DNA of 64,000 bases from positions 15,325,720 to 15,389,719 of the forward strand of contig OY978530.1 of NCBI GenBank assembly GCA_963854835.1. The letters run 5' to 3'. This stretch comes from Megamerina dolium. Lineage: Eukaryota; Arthropoda; Insecta; Diptera; Megamerinidae. Shown piece by piece: positions 1-11,880 of this stretch. Every line of letters starts with the position of its first letter. Position 1 is the first letter of the stretch. A model generated the notes under the pieces. That model made no database searches and was not told the DNA's origin. It saw only the letters and a program-made list of their open reading frames with translations. The translations under genes and the position numbers were made by a program.

Positions 1-660
1 TGGATATGATGTGATTGCGGAAACCTTATTAGGATCGGTATAACCCAAATAGTTGACTTCCTTCAGACAGAACCTACTTTTTCCGATGTTCAACGTTAAA
101 CCCTCTTTACTAATGTGGAAAGCAACCTCGGTAAGCAATTCTAAATGCTCTTCAAAATTCTCCGATAAGACAAGTAAATCATCCAAGTATACAAAAACGC
201 GACTGGGTAAATTTGGAGGAACAACACGGTCCATTAAGCGACCCATAGTTTGTGGAGCGTTACACAACCCGAATGGCATCACAGTGTATTGGTATAGTGG
301 GCAATTGGGGACTGTGAACGCTGTAAAAGCTCGCGAATTTTTATCTAGGCCAATTTGCCAAAATGCCTTCTTTAAATCTAAAGCAGTGATGAATTGCGCT
401 TTAGGCAATCTGCTCAATATGCCTTCGATTATAGGAATCGGGTATGCATCACGTAGCGTTACGCTGTTAAGCTTTCGCGAGTCTAAACACAGCCGAGTGC
501 CCTCTTTTTGTCATACCAATACTACTGGACTACTCCACGCACTGTGTGACTCTTCGATAACCCTTCTAACATCTTCTCGATCTCTTTGTCAGCCTCTGAC
601 GTTGTGTAGTAACATTTTTCCAAAAGCTCCGCAACCTTAATGTTGACTTCTTTGGCCCGC
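1..660 (-). pseudogene. Ty3/Gypsy reverse transcriptase remnant
   Basis: Read on the minus strand this is the palm/fingers part of a Ty3/Gypsy RT. Visible blocks, in order, are a WSSPVVLV block, a DSRKLNSVTLRDAYPIP block, MPFGLCNAPQT, and the catalytic YLDDLLVLSE near position 180, followed by a block resembling the connection to RNase H. An in-frame TGA follows the PVVLV block near 515, and a one-base frameshift lies upstream near 560, so it cannot make an active polymerase. It runs off the left edge. Its sequence is close to the Gypsy-X RT at 55.2-56.2 kb, suggesting the same lineage. The long plus-strand open frame over the same bases is only its shadow. Confidence 0.9.
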
Positions 661-884
661 TAACATAGCATGTCTTCTTGGTATTGCTTTGTAGAGATTC
701 TTACTTACTTACTTACTAGATTCTACGTTGTTAAATATTTGTTTCCTAATTTGTTCATATTCGGTTAATCTTTGATGGTATGGTTTGGTTGTTCTTTCCA
801 GTAATTGTTGTTTGTTGGTGTGACGTTTGAGTATTATTGTATTATTTTGAATGTCTGTTTGTGATGTTGATTCCTTTGTATTGT

Positions 885-1163
885 TCATGAGCGAGAACTG
901 GTAATTTTGTTCTCGCTTAGTTGGATGTTTTTTGGACCGTTGCATTTGGCACAATTCGGCTTGAACGTGTTGGTGGCTCCACAGCCATAGCAAAACACGG
1001 TACGTTCCTCGATACAGTCGTGATAACGGTGTCCAGGCTTCCTGCAGTTCCAACATGTCAGTGATTGTTCACTGATTGCATTAACATTTTCTGCATTATA
1101 CTCTCCCTGTGGTGTAATGACTGATTCATGTACTTCACGTATGATGTTGTTTTGTCTGTACAT
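885..1163 (-). pseudogene. Gag C-terminal fragment with two zinc knuckles
   Basis: This minus-strand frame of 92 codons contains CWNCRKPGHRYHDC, a CX2CX4HX4C zinc knuckle, and a second cysteine cluster, CYGCG...CAKC. These are nucleocapsid-type RNA-binding motifs at the end of Gag in Ty3/Gypsy elements. The Gag fragment at 45.1-45.7 kb has the same two clusters in the same order. It lies between the Gag N-terminal part at 1760-2437 and the RT remnant at 1-660, all on the minus strand. No room is left for a protease before RT, so that part has been deleted. A (TTAC)n tract at about 710 marks the junction. Confidence 0.8.
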
Positions 1164-1399
1164 ACCTAGCTCTATTATATGTCACCAATGGTAATCATAT
1201 TGCTTCCCTACGTTGACATAGTTTTGAAGATTTCCTCAACTCGGTGTTAAAACTGACTGATCGGTTGCATACTACTCTATGAGCTTATAGAAATACTACA
1301 GAGAAATTTACGTGCGGAGATACGTCAACAATTGTTCATGATACAAGTCCACAGTGTGTCACATTTACGAATCAATTATCTTATATCAGTATCATTTCG

Positions 1400-1759
1400 C
1401 GGGTCCTTGAAATGATACATCAATGCCTCACAAAGGGGTTTCCACCTAATTCGATCAACGTTTCTTCAATACCTCCAATACCAATCACGAGCCTGACCGG
1501 TGAATAATAGGTAGCTATGATCACATAGCAACTGAAAGTTGCCTTGTAAATAATCCTTGGTCAGTGCTGTTAATTCATAAATAAATTTTTCAACCGTTGG
1601 ACCTGACAAGGATCCGTCAAATTGAATTCTCCATCCTTGGATTATATTCGATACTTTTTCGGGATTTACATTAGAGGACCCTGTGTTTCCAACTATGCCA
1701 TGTGAAGTTGTATTAGGAAAAGATTGAGGCTGTGGATGACCTGGACGAAACGATGAATG
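1400..1759 (-). pseudogene. Gag capsid-like region after the premature stop
   Basis: Continuing the 2437-1760 frame past its TAA gives a stretch with tryptophan and aromatic residues spaced as in the retrotransposon Gag family: an IIQGWRIQFDG block, then a VEKFIYELTAL helix and a FTGQARDWYWRY block. This region normally builds the capsid. Past about 1400 the frame degrades. It links the RING-like N-terminus to the zinc knuckles and so supports reading all three as one Gag. Confidence 0.6.
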
Positions 1760-2437
1760 TTAAGTATAAGCGTTGTTTTCGTTGCCATTAAATGGCAATT
1801 CTGTTGGCCATTCAGGCTCAAAGCGATTATTCATTTGAATTTGTTGCAGCCGTGTTTCAACATTCTTGTTTATGTTGTCTAAACCTATCTTCAACTGTTG
1901 TTCGATCATAGTGGACAGATCTGATACTATTGTTGTCAGATCTACGTTATTATGTTGTGAATTTGAATCAATTTGAGGATTGATTCTCTCTGGCTGGGTA
2001 TTTATAGGACGACGTATCGGTAAATTTATATTAGGAGAGCACGGCAATGACCAATCCAATGGGTTTTGTACTTGGTTTTGTTGAGCACGGGATGTTTTTA
2101 ATCGAGTTTGATATTGTCGGGGAATAGCACCTGTGGTTTTTGTTGCCTTTGGCGAATTGCTTGGTCCTGATATACTAGCTCTTGTCGTTGGCTTCGACGT
2201 CAACTCTCGAGGCGACAATGCTATTTGTTGCGCACATTGAGGACAAGAACTATCGCTTTTCAAAAAATCAGTGAGGCAAGATCGATAAAATTTGTGGGTA
2301 CACTTGGTAGTAATCGTTGGTAGTAATCGTTGGTCATCTCGGAATTGTTCCGTACATATAGTACAAGTTAAATTGCCATTAGAAATATGCAAATTATCTC
2401 CGCTATGTCTTACCGACATTTTAGCAAAAAGTTTCAA
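1760..2437 (-). pseudogene. Gag N-terminal part with RING-like motif
   Basis: 225 codons from ATG at 2437 to TAA at 1760. Residues 25-68 form a RING-finger-like cluster: C25, C28, C46, H48, C54, C65, C68, with Tyr51 where the fifth ligand (His or Cys) would normally stand, so seven of eight zinc ligands are present. The rest is Ser/Pro/Gln-rich, and residues about 165-200 look helical. After the TAA the same frame continues to about 1400 with a region resembling the retrotransposon Gag capsid domain (W-IQFDG and Y-LFTGQARDWYWRY blocks), then the zinc knuckles at 885-1163. I infer one Gag protein interrupted by a single stop. A 13-bp tandem repeat at about 2306-2331 lies inside the RING coding region. 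Confidence 0.65.
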
Positions 2438-4640
2438 TTATGTTGACGGAGGATAAGATCATTGTGTATGTGTAGATGTGGGTGTGTGTGTATACGCGTA
2501 TATGCAGTTCCACCTGTAGTAATTATGACGATAATATTTGCAATTGTACTTATATTATTATAATTTAATATTACTGTATTGTTATATTTATTAGGTAATT
2601 ATGTAGGTAATAATTTTGTATAACGACCAATCAATCGTACGTTGCATATGTACATTTTATATTCGATGTAAGGTAAACTTTGATATGCATATGCTAAACG
2701 TATGTGCGTCTATACAAAGGCGTGATCGATCAACTCATCCCCCAATGCCTAGAAATCATAGAGCATAAATATTCACAATATTTTTTATTTCGCGCTCATG
2801 AATGGGAGCATCACGTCTCATGTGCTCTGCCAAGTGTGCACGCTGTCTGTATTGATGCAATGCTCAGCCGGTTGGGGGGGTTCGAATTTGCAAAGCACAT
2901 AAGAGGCAGATCACTACAAAAAAAAAAACGTGCACTTACCAAAGCCTATTTGAGTCGAAGAAAAAAAAGAGAAATACCGGCAAGACCGCCCTTCTCACCA
3001 TAATCACCCTCCCTACCATGCCTAATTGCCGTTTCTTACATTAGGCCCAATGCATCCAGGAGAGAGGTATGCTGCAGCCTGAGGAAGGTTAATTTAACCT
3101 CGGCAAACCATTATGGCGAATCACTGAAATAATTTTTTCTTTTTAACAATCCATATATATACATCTATATTATTCTATTACTTTTTTTTCTTTATTTAAT
3201 TAATATCGTATCTTCTTCTTCTCCCGTTTTTTGTTTTTCTGACAGAATGTTCTTAAAACTATACACTGTGGTTAGTACTTAGTCTAAAAGAAATTTAAAA
3301 CAATCCGAATTTCCCTCTTACAGTTTATTTTTCTTCTGCATATACATATATAGGCAAAATTAATTGTAACCCCGTAATTCCATAATTTCATACCTTACTC
3401 TACCCTTCGCCATGTTGTTGTTGTTGCCAGATCGATGTGTTGAAATTCTCGAATCGTTGATTTTCTTACACCTCTTCTCTCATTTTGTTTAGAATTGTTC
3501 AAAATTTTTTATTCTTGAATATTATATATCTTGTATTTCATTGATATATGTATGTATATATATATACTTCTCGTGTTCTTATTTTTCTGTTCCATTGGGT
3601 TTTTCTTTCTTTCTTTAATCATTCACCTTCTACCTTAGTTCTTTATAATTTCGAATTGTTTATCGAATCACATTACTTTTATCACTACTTATAAATTTTG
3701 TTATTCACTTTAGTACTTTCAATTATGTTTTAGGTATGGCAATTACACGTATTTAGCCCTTAGTTCCTTTTTTTCGAATTGGTTATTGAACCGCATTATT
3801 TCTGCCACTACCCATAAAAACCATGTTATCCCTTTTAATCATTTTATTTAGGTTTTAGGTATCACGTATTAGTTGAACGACGAATTACACGCATCTGCCC
3901 CCCTCAGGTGTCTTCACTGTCGCCTTTTATTTTTTTTCGCGAACTGTACTTAATCGTATTATTTTAGTTTTCCTCCCCGGTTGATCATTCTTATATCCAT
4001 TAGTGTATTATCACGATATGTATTAAACATCGAAGGAGAAGAAGAAGGAACAATTTACATTTAATTTTTTTTCACTAACTTTTCGATCGTACTGCATGAC
4101 CACTCATTTTTGACTTCGATGTAATACCTGCTCGACTGCCCCCCATTTCTTAATTGTCCGCTCTTATATATCATCATTGTTCACAAGCATCAGATCGTAT
4201 TGGAAGAATACCGCAAGAATCGATCACGCCACTTAAATTTGTCTTTTTTTTTCCGCCATATACCCCTTCACTTTCCTCACCTCACCAACACTGATCCCCT
4301 TCTCTGCAATTGCACAGGTATCTTCTTACTCTGTTACACCAACCAATGATATTTTATGATCATGATTATCCATACCACGAAGGGCTCTCTTAATTGATTG
4401 GACAGTTACTCCCATTCTCTCTTCCTCTCGAATGGTAAGTAAAGAGATTAAATCATCCGAATTATAGTTATTCATACTATTCTTGAATGGAAGAAGACAC
4501 GACATATACATATTTCTGAGATGGAAGAGAAGAAGTGAGAGAGAGAAACAAAACAGATCATACGATTTATGCATGTAATTATAAATTGCCACAAGGGAAA
4601 GGAATTAACAAATGTACAAGCAGAGATATGGATGTGAAAT
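2438..4640. other. AT-rich non-coding stretch
   Basis: I see no supportable gene here. There is a short GT-rich microsatellite at about 2460-2505, poly-A and poly-G runs near 2870-2960, and long T-rich or A-rich runs. The first part may be the 5' untranslated region of the minus-strand Gypsy element. The small open frame at 2704-3003 has low-complexity Lys/Arg content and matches no family I know. Confidence 0.5.
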
Positions 4641-4654
4641 ATATACCGTGGGCA

Positions 4655-5215
4655 GGAATTGGTCGATGTGCGGCTCATGTTACACGTGTCGGACGATGCA
4701 ATCGTGGTCATTACGTCAATGCTACCTATTGACATATTGGCACGCGAACTGCAGCGAATTCACTCATCGGCCAGAAATACATCAAAAGAGGAAGAGAGGC
4801 GACGTAGTCTCTTGGAGTGGCAACAGAGGTGGGAACCATCTGTGAAAGGTAGATGGACATACAGGTTGATATCAAACGTAGAAGTTTGGTTTAACAGAAG
4901 ACATGGTGAAGTATATTTCCGTCTAAACCAATTGATAAGCGGACATAGATGTTTTAAGCAATATCTACACCGTTAGCAGGAGGAAGACCCTTTCTGCCCT
5001 GAATGTCCTGGTAAAATTGAAAATGCGGAACACGTCCTTTTCAGCTGTCCTCGCTTTGGAAATGAGAAGCAAGCTATGCAGGAAGCATTTGGAGAATTCC
5101 CTACAAATAGCAACCTATTTGTTGCAAAAACATGTCTATGGGATCACGCGGCCTGGTTCTAGGCTACCGTGGGAGTCGCAGGTGGCGGATAGCGAACAGC
5201 CTATATATATGTAGG
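4655..5215 (+). pseudogene. R1-like non-LTR element, ORF2 C-terminal fragment
   Basis: Frames across this stretch read as the C-terminal tail of an R1-type retrotransposon ORF2: a PIDILARE block, a GRWTYRLI block, RLNQLISGHRCFKQYLHR, and the cysteine cluster FCPECPGKIENAEHVLFSCPRF (CX2C...HX4C), which in these elements follows RT. The frame is broken by a stop after YLHR (4974-4976) and by shifts. It resembles the C-terminal part at 7258-7580, so it is a second copy of the same family, with endonuclease and RT missing. Confidence 0.75.
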
Positions 5216-5649
5216 TTAGCTGCGAATAAATCATTTAACAAATAAGCAGTCGCCGACCAGGAGTGGCATATTCGGAGGGCGCAGTATAAAAGCTAGCATG
5301 ACCCAAAGATGAATTTGTGACAGAGGCAAGTCTTAAATCAAAATGACCACACTCTACTGTGTGCGGGCATTGTAGGATACATAAACCCAGGTAACTTCAG
5401 CCTCTTATGAGAAGTTCTCCTCGTCAATGTCTGACTCCAGGTTAGGAGCGGTTGTGAGCTACGAACCCAAGAACATCTGATCCAGAATGGGCGGCAACTT
5501 GGTCAGCGTCTGTTCCCAGGTTGGGGGCGGCTGAGATAAATGCCTGGCAGTAGGTATGAACTGCATTAAGAGTGAGCCCAGTAAAGTCTTCATTAAGGTA
5601 TACTGGAAGAAATATATGTGGACTGTTCTGGGCTGACTGTTATGGTATT

Positions 5650-6686
5650 CTGTTACCTTAGTATACAAGAGTAATATCTTGTATCTTGTGAAATGGCTTT
5701 CAGGCTAATGTCATAAATCGCCTTAGGTCCCGTTAAAACTGTGGCAAGCCTCGAAGACGCTCTTAATTCATCAGAATCCATTTTTGCTGAAGACAAAAGA
5801 ACGCCCCAAGCGCACCTGGAGTGGTGCATCACGAATATGGCACAAAACAACGCATCTGATAGAATTAATGTGAACGTAGACACGCCAACGTCAAGGCATC
5901 CTGAACACATCTAGTGAGAAAATACAGGCGAATAATCTACTCCGAAGTGAGATGATGGCCTTGGGAGAAGTACTACAAGGGCCGCAATAATGTGAACGTA
6001 CACCGAAGTCAGTATGGTGATGGAAGAATCCGAGAAGGAACTGGCGACACCAATGAGGCAGACACCAATAAAGCGCAATTCTATCGCTGCAAAAAAAAAT
6101 GTACAGCAGCGTTGCAAAGCCAGCGACAAGCGCAAGCCAAAAACCTGGCCTCGATACAGCAACGACAGGAGATAACACCCTGGTACCGGAAACCCGATGT
6201 CATAATAATATCGAAGACTGAGCACGCTACGTATGCAGACATCCTGCGGTAGGGGAAAAAATCAGACTCTCTTAGGTCACACCAGAATAAATCTGCTATG
6301 CACTCCATGCACAATGCAAGGTTAGGCGTCCGGATGTATCAGCAGTGAAGAGTCTACGAACAGTTTTCAACGGTACTCAGACGGCATTTATTGTGCTCCC
6401 CGCTGCCGAGGCAAAAAAGGTTTTAGAGGTTCAGCGTGTTCGATTCGAATGTGTTTCGTGCCGAATAAATGAAGCCATCTTCCCAAAGCGCTGCTTCAAG
6501 TGCTGGAGGTATGGACACCTTGCGCAAAACTGCAAGGATCAAGTGGACAGAAAGTGTGGCCAGGAGGGTCATAAGGCAGCAACATGCACGAACCCAGAGA
6601 AGTGCGCTTTGCACAACGGTGAGCACGCGGCCGGAAGCTATAAATGCCCGCTGACTAAAAAGGCGCAAAGAGAAGAGCGTACATGA
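5650..6686 (+). pseudogene. R1-like ORF1 (Gag-like) with CCHC knuckles
   Basis: The first two thirds are broken by stops but keep the block HATYADILR at about 6220, the SYAEVV-type motif common in R1 and Jockey ORF1. The last 113 codons (6345-6686) are open and hold three zinc knuckles: RCFKCWRYGHLAQNCK, a degraded CGQEGHKAATC, and a third ending GSYKC. These bind the element's own RNA. The frame ends where the ORF2 start (MRIVQINLNH) begins, the close ORF1/ORF2 spacing usual for these elements. Confidence 0.75.
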
Positions 6687-7240
6687 GGATTGTACAGATC
6701 AACCTCAACCACTGTGCGGCCACCCAAGGTTCTCCTTTGGAAAACTATGCATGACCACAACCCGGATATTGCGCTATTATCTGAGTAATATAAATAAGTT
6801 ATTGTTCATTACTATTATCTGATGGCACGAATAAGTCGGCGGTATGGGCAATGGGGAATGGAATACTGCAGGCTAAAATGAAGTGTGTATAACATTGTTT
6901 TATCTGGGTTAAGACGAAAGGTATTTATCTCTTCAGTTGCTACGCTCCACCGAGCTTGAACGCGGAAGAATATGAGCAAATGCTGACAGCGCTAATAACT
7001 GAAGCGGGTGGTAAACATCCGCTACTGATCGCCGGTGATTTCAACGCGTGGTCCACTACCTGGGCAAGCACTCGCACAAATAAATGGGGCTCAATGCTGG
7101 AAAGCGTGGCATTGCTTGATCTCGAACTGCTTAATGTGCCTGGCCAAAACACATAAAAAACGGAAAGGGGTAGTTCTACCGTGAACTTGACGTTCGCAGA
7201 TAGCGCTATAGCACGCAATGCCAAGTGAACGGTTAGCTCC
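6684..7240 (+). pseudogene. R1-like ORF2, AP-type endonuclease remnant
   Basis: Begins MRIVQINLNHC, the standard start of the apurinic-like endonuclease of non-LTR elements, which nicks target DNA. Frames then shift and are interrupted by stops near 6786. From 6937 the blocks CYAPPSLNAEEYEQM, LLIAGDFNAWS (metal/phosphate-binding core, GDFNAW) and STVNLTFAD are recognisable. A stop after PGQNT (7154-7156) and the loss of RT make it inactive. Confidence 0.8.
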
Positions 7241-7257
7241 ACTTACATGCACTTATC

Positions 7258-7856
7258 CCAAATATAGCGATGTGGATATACAGAAATCATGGAGAAGCTG
7301 ATTACCATCCTACGCAGCTGCTCACTGGACATGGCTGCTTCAAAGAACATCTGTACAGATTTCACCGCGAAGACAACCTTTACTATGTAACATGCCCAGA
7401 AAAAGCAAAAAGCGCTCTGCATGTTCTCTTTTATTGCCCTCGTTTTGCTAATGAGCACACAGAGCTGCAGACAGCATTCGGCGAAACACTGCCGGAGTCA
7501 AATCTTGTCTCACACATGTGCGACGATAAAGACAAGTGGAATGCGTGTGCGCATGTGCGACAGCGGTGCACATCATGAATACACTGCGATACACAGAGTA
7601 CGTGCGTAGAACTGTTGAATGAGCTGAAGGAGTTTTGCGACATGCAGTGAATTGAACTTCCCCCGGACTCGGACAGAGTGACCATAACTGACGATTGAGT
7701 AGTAACATACTCACAACAGCCTCCCGACGGACTACTTAATGGCGAAGTTCCGGGAGGACTAACCGTCGGATATGGGGGTTTAGTTTGGGTTGAAGTCCCA
7801 CACTACTGCTTCGGCCATAGGCTTTTGATGCTTCCCCTCCACTGCAAAAAAAAAAA
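7258..7856 (+). pseudogene. R1-like ORF2 C-terminus and 3' end
   Basis: The open part (7270-7578) contains LLTGHGCFKEHLYRF and the cluster VTCPEKAKSALHVLFYCPRF, the R1-type C-terminal cysteine domain; the first Cys pair is partly lost. About 270 bases follow with no convincing frame, then an A-run at 7845-7856 that I take as the poly(A) end of the element. Confidence 0.75.
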
Positions 7857-7899
7857 CATGTGTATGGGATACAGTCTTCTCGGATGAGTTAATTTGGCC

Positions 7900-8875
7900 C
7901 CTAGAAGTTGTCTCATTTGATTACCTTTGCGACTGTTGGCACTTACAGATCCTTGTGGATGTCTTCATTTCTGATACCAATCTTCTTTGCAATTTGTTCT
8001 TAAGATTTTTGATTGAAGCCGTTATACAATGTTATTATTGTTTTCTGGTAGTACCCCATATTTCTATAACATAAGTCCATATGGGCATAATTACTGATTT
8101 GAAGATTATTAGTTAGTTTTCTATGGATAATTAGGAATGTTTTCCTATTAGCCGTAGCAGGTGATTGTATATGCTCCTTGCTTCATTTCTTTTAGTTACT
8201 ATGTGCTACTTCCAATTTCATTTTGAGTCTATGGTGAAGCCTAAATATTTTGCTTTTTCATCATTTTTTAATTAAATTTTTACCAATTGCTTTCGACTTA
8301 TATGAAACATGTTTCGTTTGGCTGGCATTATACCCCATTCATTAAACTACCTCAGAGTTTTGTTGAGTATTTTCTGAAGATGTTCAGTTGCTTTATTAAC
8401 ATTTGTGTGCGCTGAGAGCAATACAGTATCATCAACAAATATTGCTATCATATCGTCACATCGTGTGGGAACTGGAATTTCAGCAGTGAACACACTGCCC
8501 CGTGGTACTCCAGCATGAATTTTCAATATTTCGGAACATTCATCACTATATCTGACATAAAATTGTCTGTATTCTAGGTAGCTTTTTCAAATCAGGAAGT
8601 AACTGATAGGGAGCAAACCATCGGGCCACACACTACCAAAAGCTTTTGCCATATCCAAGAATACGACAATGCAATGTTTCTAGTCATCAATATCATTTGA
8701 GATTTTATTTGTGACACGATGCACCTGTTCAATTGTAGAGTATTTCGGTCCAAAGACAAATTAGTAAAATAGTTTTTCAAATAGTTTAGAGAGTGTAGGC
8801 TACAGATTAACCGGTCTATAAAAGTTCGGTTGAGTTCGCATCTTTAATTTGTTTTGGTATGGCAATAATTTCTGC
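7900..8875 (-). pseudogene. Non-LTR reverse transcriptase remnant (Jockey/I-like)
   Basis: The minus strand shows RT blocks in order from high to low coordinate: AEIIAIPKQIK at about 8860, FYRPVNL at about 8800, IVVFLDMAKAFGSVW at about 8680, GVPRGSVF at about 8500, and the catalytic region FVDDTVLLSA at about 8430 (usual FADD altered to FVDD). Multiple stops and shifts interrupt the frame. 7900-8250 is the more degraded downstream part. No endonuclease or tail is visible. Confidence 0.8.
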
Positions 8876-8959
8876 AATTTTCCATAACAGTGGAAAGTAT
8901 GGAAAAACATTAGTGGAATATAAAGGAAATGGAATGGTACTGAGGAGAATTCTAAAAGC

Positions 8960-9616
8960 AATCTACAGTTGTGAAGAAAAGAATGATGGTTGGTCAGGAA
9001 GTTGCTGCCATAGTAAATTGTGAAAGGGGTTGTTCGATGAAAAATGGAAGAACAAAAACTGCTAGAGAGAAATTAAAGGCACATCTAGAAGAATGCAGAG
9101 GAGTGCTTACAAAGCAGCAAAAAGAGAAGGCCTTACAACTATTGGAGCAGTACAGTTCAATCTTTTCATGAAATGGAAGGACTGGCGGACGAACAACCCA
9201 CGTGAAACATGACGTTGACACCGAAGATTCTAGACCTACTCGTCAAGTACCACGACAACTTCCATAGGCCAAAAAATGATGAAGCCACTAAGCACAAGCA
9301 GGGTGTTATTGAACGATCAGCGAGCCCATCGAGTTCACGAGTTGTGCTGGTAAAGAAGAGGATAGGATTCCGTGTGGATTACAGAAAGCTAAATGACATG
9401 ACGAAAAAAGACAGCTGCCAAGTATCGATGACACTCTGGACACGCTATCTGGTGCAAAGTGGCTTTCAATTCTTGATCTGCAAAGTAGCTACTGGCAAGT
9501 GGAACTTGGTGAGGACAAGGAGAAAACAGTTTCCAGTAATGGCGGTGATTAATGGCAATTCACACTATTGCCCTTTTGTGTATGTAATGCGCCTGCTACA
9601 TTCAAACGGCTGATGT
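8960..9616 (+). pseudogene. Ty3/Gypsy RT remnant
   Basis: Several frames together give the start of a Gypsy RT: a linker ending LLEQYSSIFS (to 9168), then QGVIERSASPSSSRVVLVKK, GFRVDYRKLNDMTKKDS, a shifted IDDTLDTLSGAKW block, LDLQSSYWQVEL and CNAPATFKRLM at about 9590-9615. At least three frameshifts are needed. The catalytic YLDD and everything downstream are absent; the sequence switches at about 9620 to a non-LTR element. Confidence 0.8.
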
Positions 9617-9639
9617 ACTAAGAGGCCTACACTGGAAAA

Positions 9640-11880
9640 CATATAGAATCAAAACTAATCAGAGGAATGCTTCCCAAAAAATCGACAGAGGAATTGGATG
9701 TTGGAACTTTGTCTGACTCCATTATATCCTCATATCACGAATACGGTCCGCTCAAAACAAAATCCTCAACAAAGAGGGTTCCTTGGTGGTACAAAGAACT
9801 TGCCAATCTCCGTCAAATAGCAAGACCTAAATTCAATGATGCAAAGAAAAACAAAGCATGGGACGTATATAGGAAATCCCTGACATTATATAACAAGGAA
9901 CTAAGGAAATCTAAAAGGAACTCATGGATATACTTCTGTGAGGAGCTTAGAGATGTCCCAATCCAGCCAGAATACAAAAGTCATTGTCCATGGTGGTATC
10001 CAACCCAATTTCCACGCTAAAGGCACCGGATGGTATCTACTCAAACACTTTTGATAGTACAATAGAACTTCTTCTTCGAACTCATTTCCCTGAATGTCGG
10101 CTCAACACAAACAGTGACAACGATCAAGGGGTGTCAGCATACAATCACTATAGAGCAAGAAGCTCTACTATCTGTAGAATAGACAAAGGGTAGAATTGGC
10201 AATCAACTAGTTCAAACCCTACAAGTCACCCGGACCTGATGGTATATTCCCAGCCCTACTTTCTAAAGGGACCAAGAGATTAATATACATCTTAGTTCAA
10301 ATCTTCAGATGTAGCCTAACTTTGGGATATGCTCCAAAGATTTGGCGAGAGGTGAAGGTTCCCAAATCCTATAGGCCAATCAGTCTTACGTCCTTCATGC
10401 TGAAAACCATGGAGAAGATATTGGACTGCTACCTAAGAGAAGCGGTAATTTCTAACATTCCGCCACACAAACAACAATTTGCTTATCAAAAAGGGAAATC
10501 TACAGTCACAGCACTGCTCACAATTGTTGGCGATATAGAAAAGGCATTAAGCCTAAAGGAAGTAGCCCACTGTGCATTAATGACATTGAAGGTGCTTTCG
10601 ATAACGCGAACTTTCAGTCAATAGAACTTGCACTCTTCAATAGAGGAGCAGATCCAGCAATAGTAAAATGGGTAAGTAATATTGTAAACCAAATAACAAT
10701 CACAGCCACTTTAGGGCAAGACAACCTATGTGTTACAGTGGTAAAGGGATGTCTGCAGGAAGGTGTACTATCACCGCTGCTATGGTCCTTACTATGTAGC
10801 TGACGACCTAATACAGATCCTTAACAATAAAACGTACAAAACAATTGGATATGCTGATGACATATCTATAATAATCAAAGGCAACCATGAAAGGACTATT
10901 GGGGACTTAATGCGGAATGCCTTAAGTACAACATGGGAGTAGTGTAGGAAAGAGGGGTTATCAATTAACCCGACCTAAACCAATATCGCCCCCTTCACCA
11001 GAAAAAGGACATTTAGTACTCCAATATTAAAAATACACGAGACAGAGATACCCATGAAGGAAGAGGTAAAATATCTAGGGATCATCCTGGATAAAAAACT
11101 CACATGGGAAGCACATCTCAAAGCAACTTCTAAGGAAAACCTAGGGTCTGAGCCCAAAAATGACCTTCGGGATTTACACCAAAATGGTTAGACCCATCAT
11201 ACTATATGGGGCATTGGTATGGTGGGTAAAAAAATTAATCCCAAAAATGGTACACAGGTGGATCTAAAACGCTTCAAGGTGTAGAAGCAGAAATTGTGGT
11301 ACCAAAAACACACAAATTAATAACACTAAGTGCGGATACCACAATTTTCCATGTGGAGCTCTATGTTATAATGAAAGCAGTGGAAATCTTAACCAAAAAT
11401 TCCTCCAAAGAGCCAAAATTAAAATACTTTCAGACAGTCATCAGTCCTCAAAGCTCTCAACCACTTCAGAAAATTCCTGAGCTTTGATGCCAAAAGAGAA
11501 AACACCGCTCTAACCTTAAACAAAAATAGTCTTAGCTTACTCCTCGGAGCACAAACAGGCCACTCCGCATGCTATAAACACTTACACAAAATAGGAATAT
11601 CTAACACAAGCACTTGCAGATTCTGCTGTGATAAGGAAGAGTCCATGGAACACTTAATCACAACCTGTGATGCACTAGGCTACAGGAGGCATAAAATCCT
11701 AGGTTCATACTTACTAGAAGATAAAAACCTTCAAATGCTACCCCCGAAGGACCTGGTTCGATTCCTCGATATATTAAATATACTAAATATCTAAGTTCGA
11801 AGAGGTGAACAATAGATCAAGTTGGTTGCAGTGCATAAAGGCCTTAGCCTAGCCTGTACAATGATTACCATTACCAACAC
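9640..11880 (+). pseudogene. I-like non-LTR element ORF2 (RT plus RNase H)
   Basis: A degenerate ORF2 in several frames. Blocks in order: VPWWYKELANLR at about 9780; SWIYFCEELRDVP at about 9925; the RT start APKIWREVK followed by YRPISLTSFMLKTMEKILD at about 10370-10430; QFAYQKGKSTVTALL at about 10480; GYADDISIII at about 10850 (catalytic YADD intact); EVKYLGIILDKKLTWE at about 11065. Then a poorly kept RNase H-like stretch at about 11250-11500 (GSKTLQG, FHVELYVIMKAVEIL) and a C-terminal cluster CRFCCDKEESMEHLITTCDAL at about 11610-11680. An RNase H plus this tail suggests the I group. The 3' end is placed at about 11880 by loss of similarity. Confidence 0.8.

Larger units (their letters stand above)
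5270..7856 (+). mobile_element. R1-like non-LTR retrotransposon, internally deleted
   Basis: One remnant with its parts in the expected order: ORF1 remnant with zinc knuckles (about 5650-6686), start of ORF2 with the AP-like endonuclease (6684-7240), then directly the C-terminal cysteine region (7258-7580), a 3' untranslated part and a run of A at 7845-7856. The whole reverse transcriptase is missing between 7240 and 7258. The 5' border is uncertain. Confidence 0.7.

Noticed and set aside
704..718. (TTAC)4 tract as the tail of a minus-strand RTE element
   Set aside because: The reverse complement is TAAG repeats as in the RTE tails, but the sequence that should precede it (GGCCACA and the RTE C-terminus) is absent, so it is treated as a microsatellite or junction filler.
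2704..3003. 99-codon open frame on the plus strand
   Set aside because: Lys/Arg low-complexity end, no domain, no homologue elsewhere in the window; chance frame.
4326..4735. Minus-strand frames with hydrophobic Ser/Leu-rich sequence
   Set aside because: They overlap the plus-strand R1-like fragment from 4655 and otherwise have no family features.
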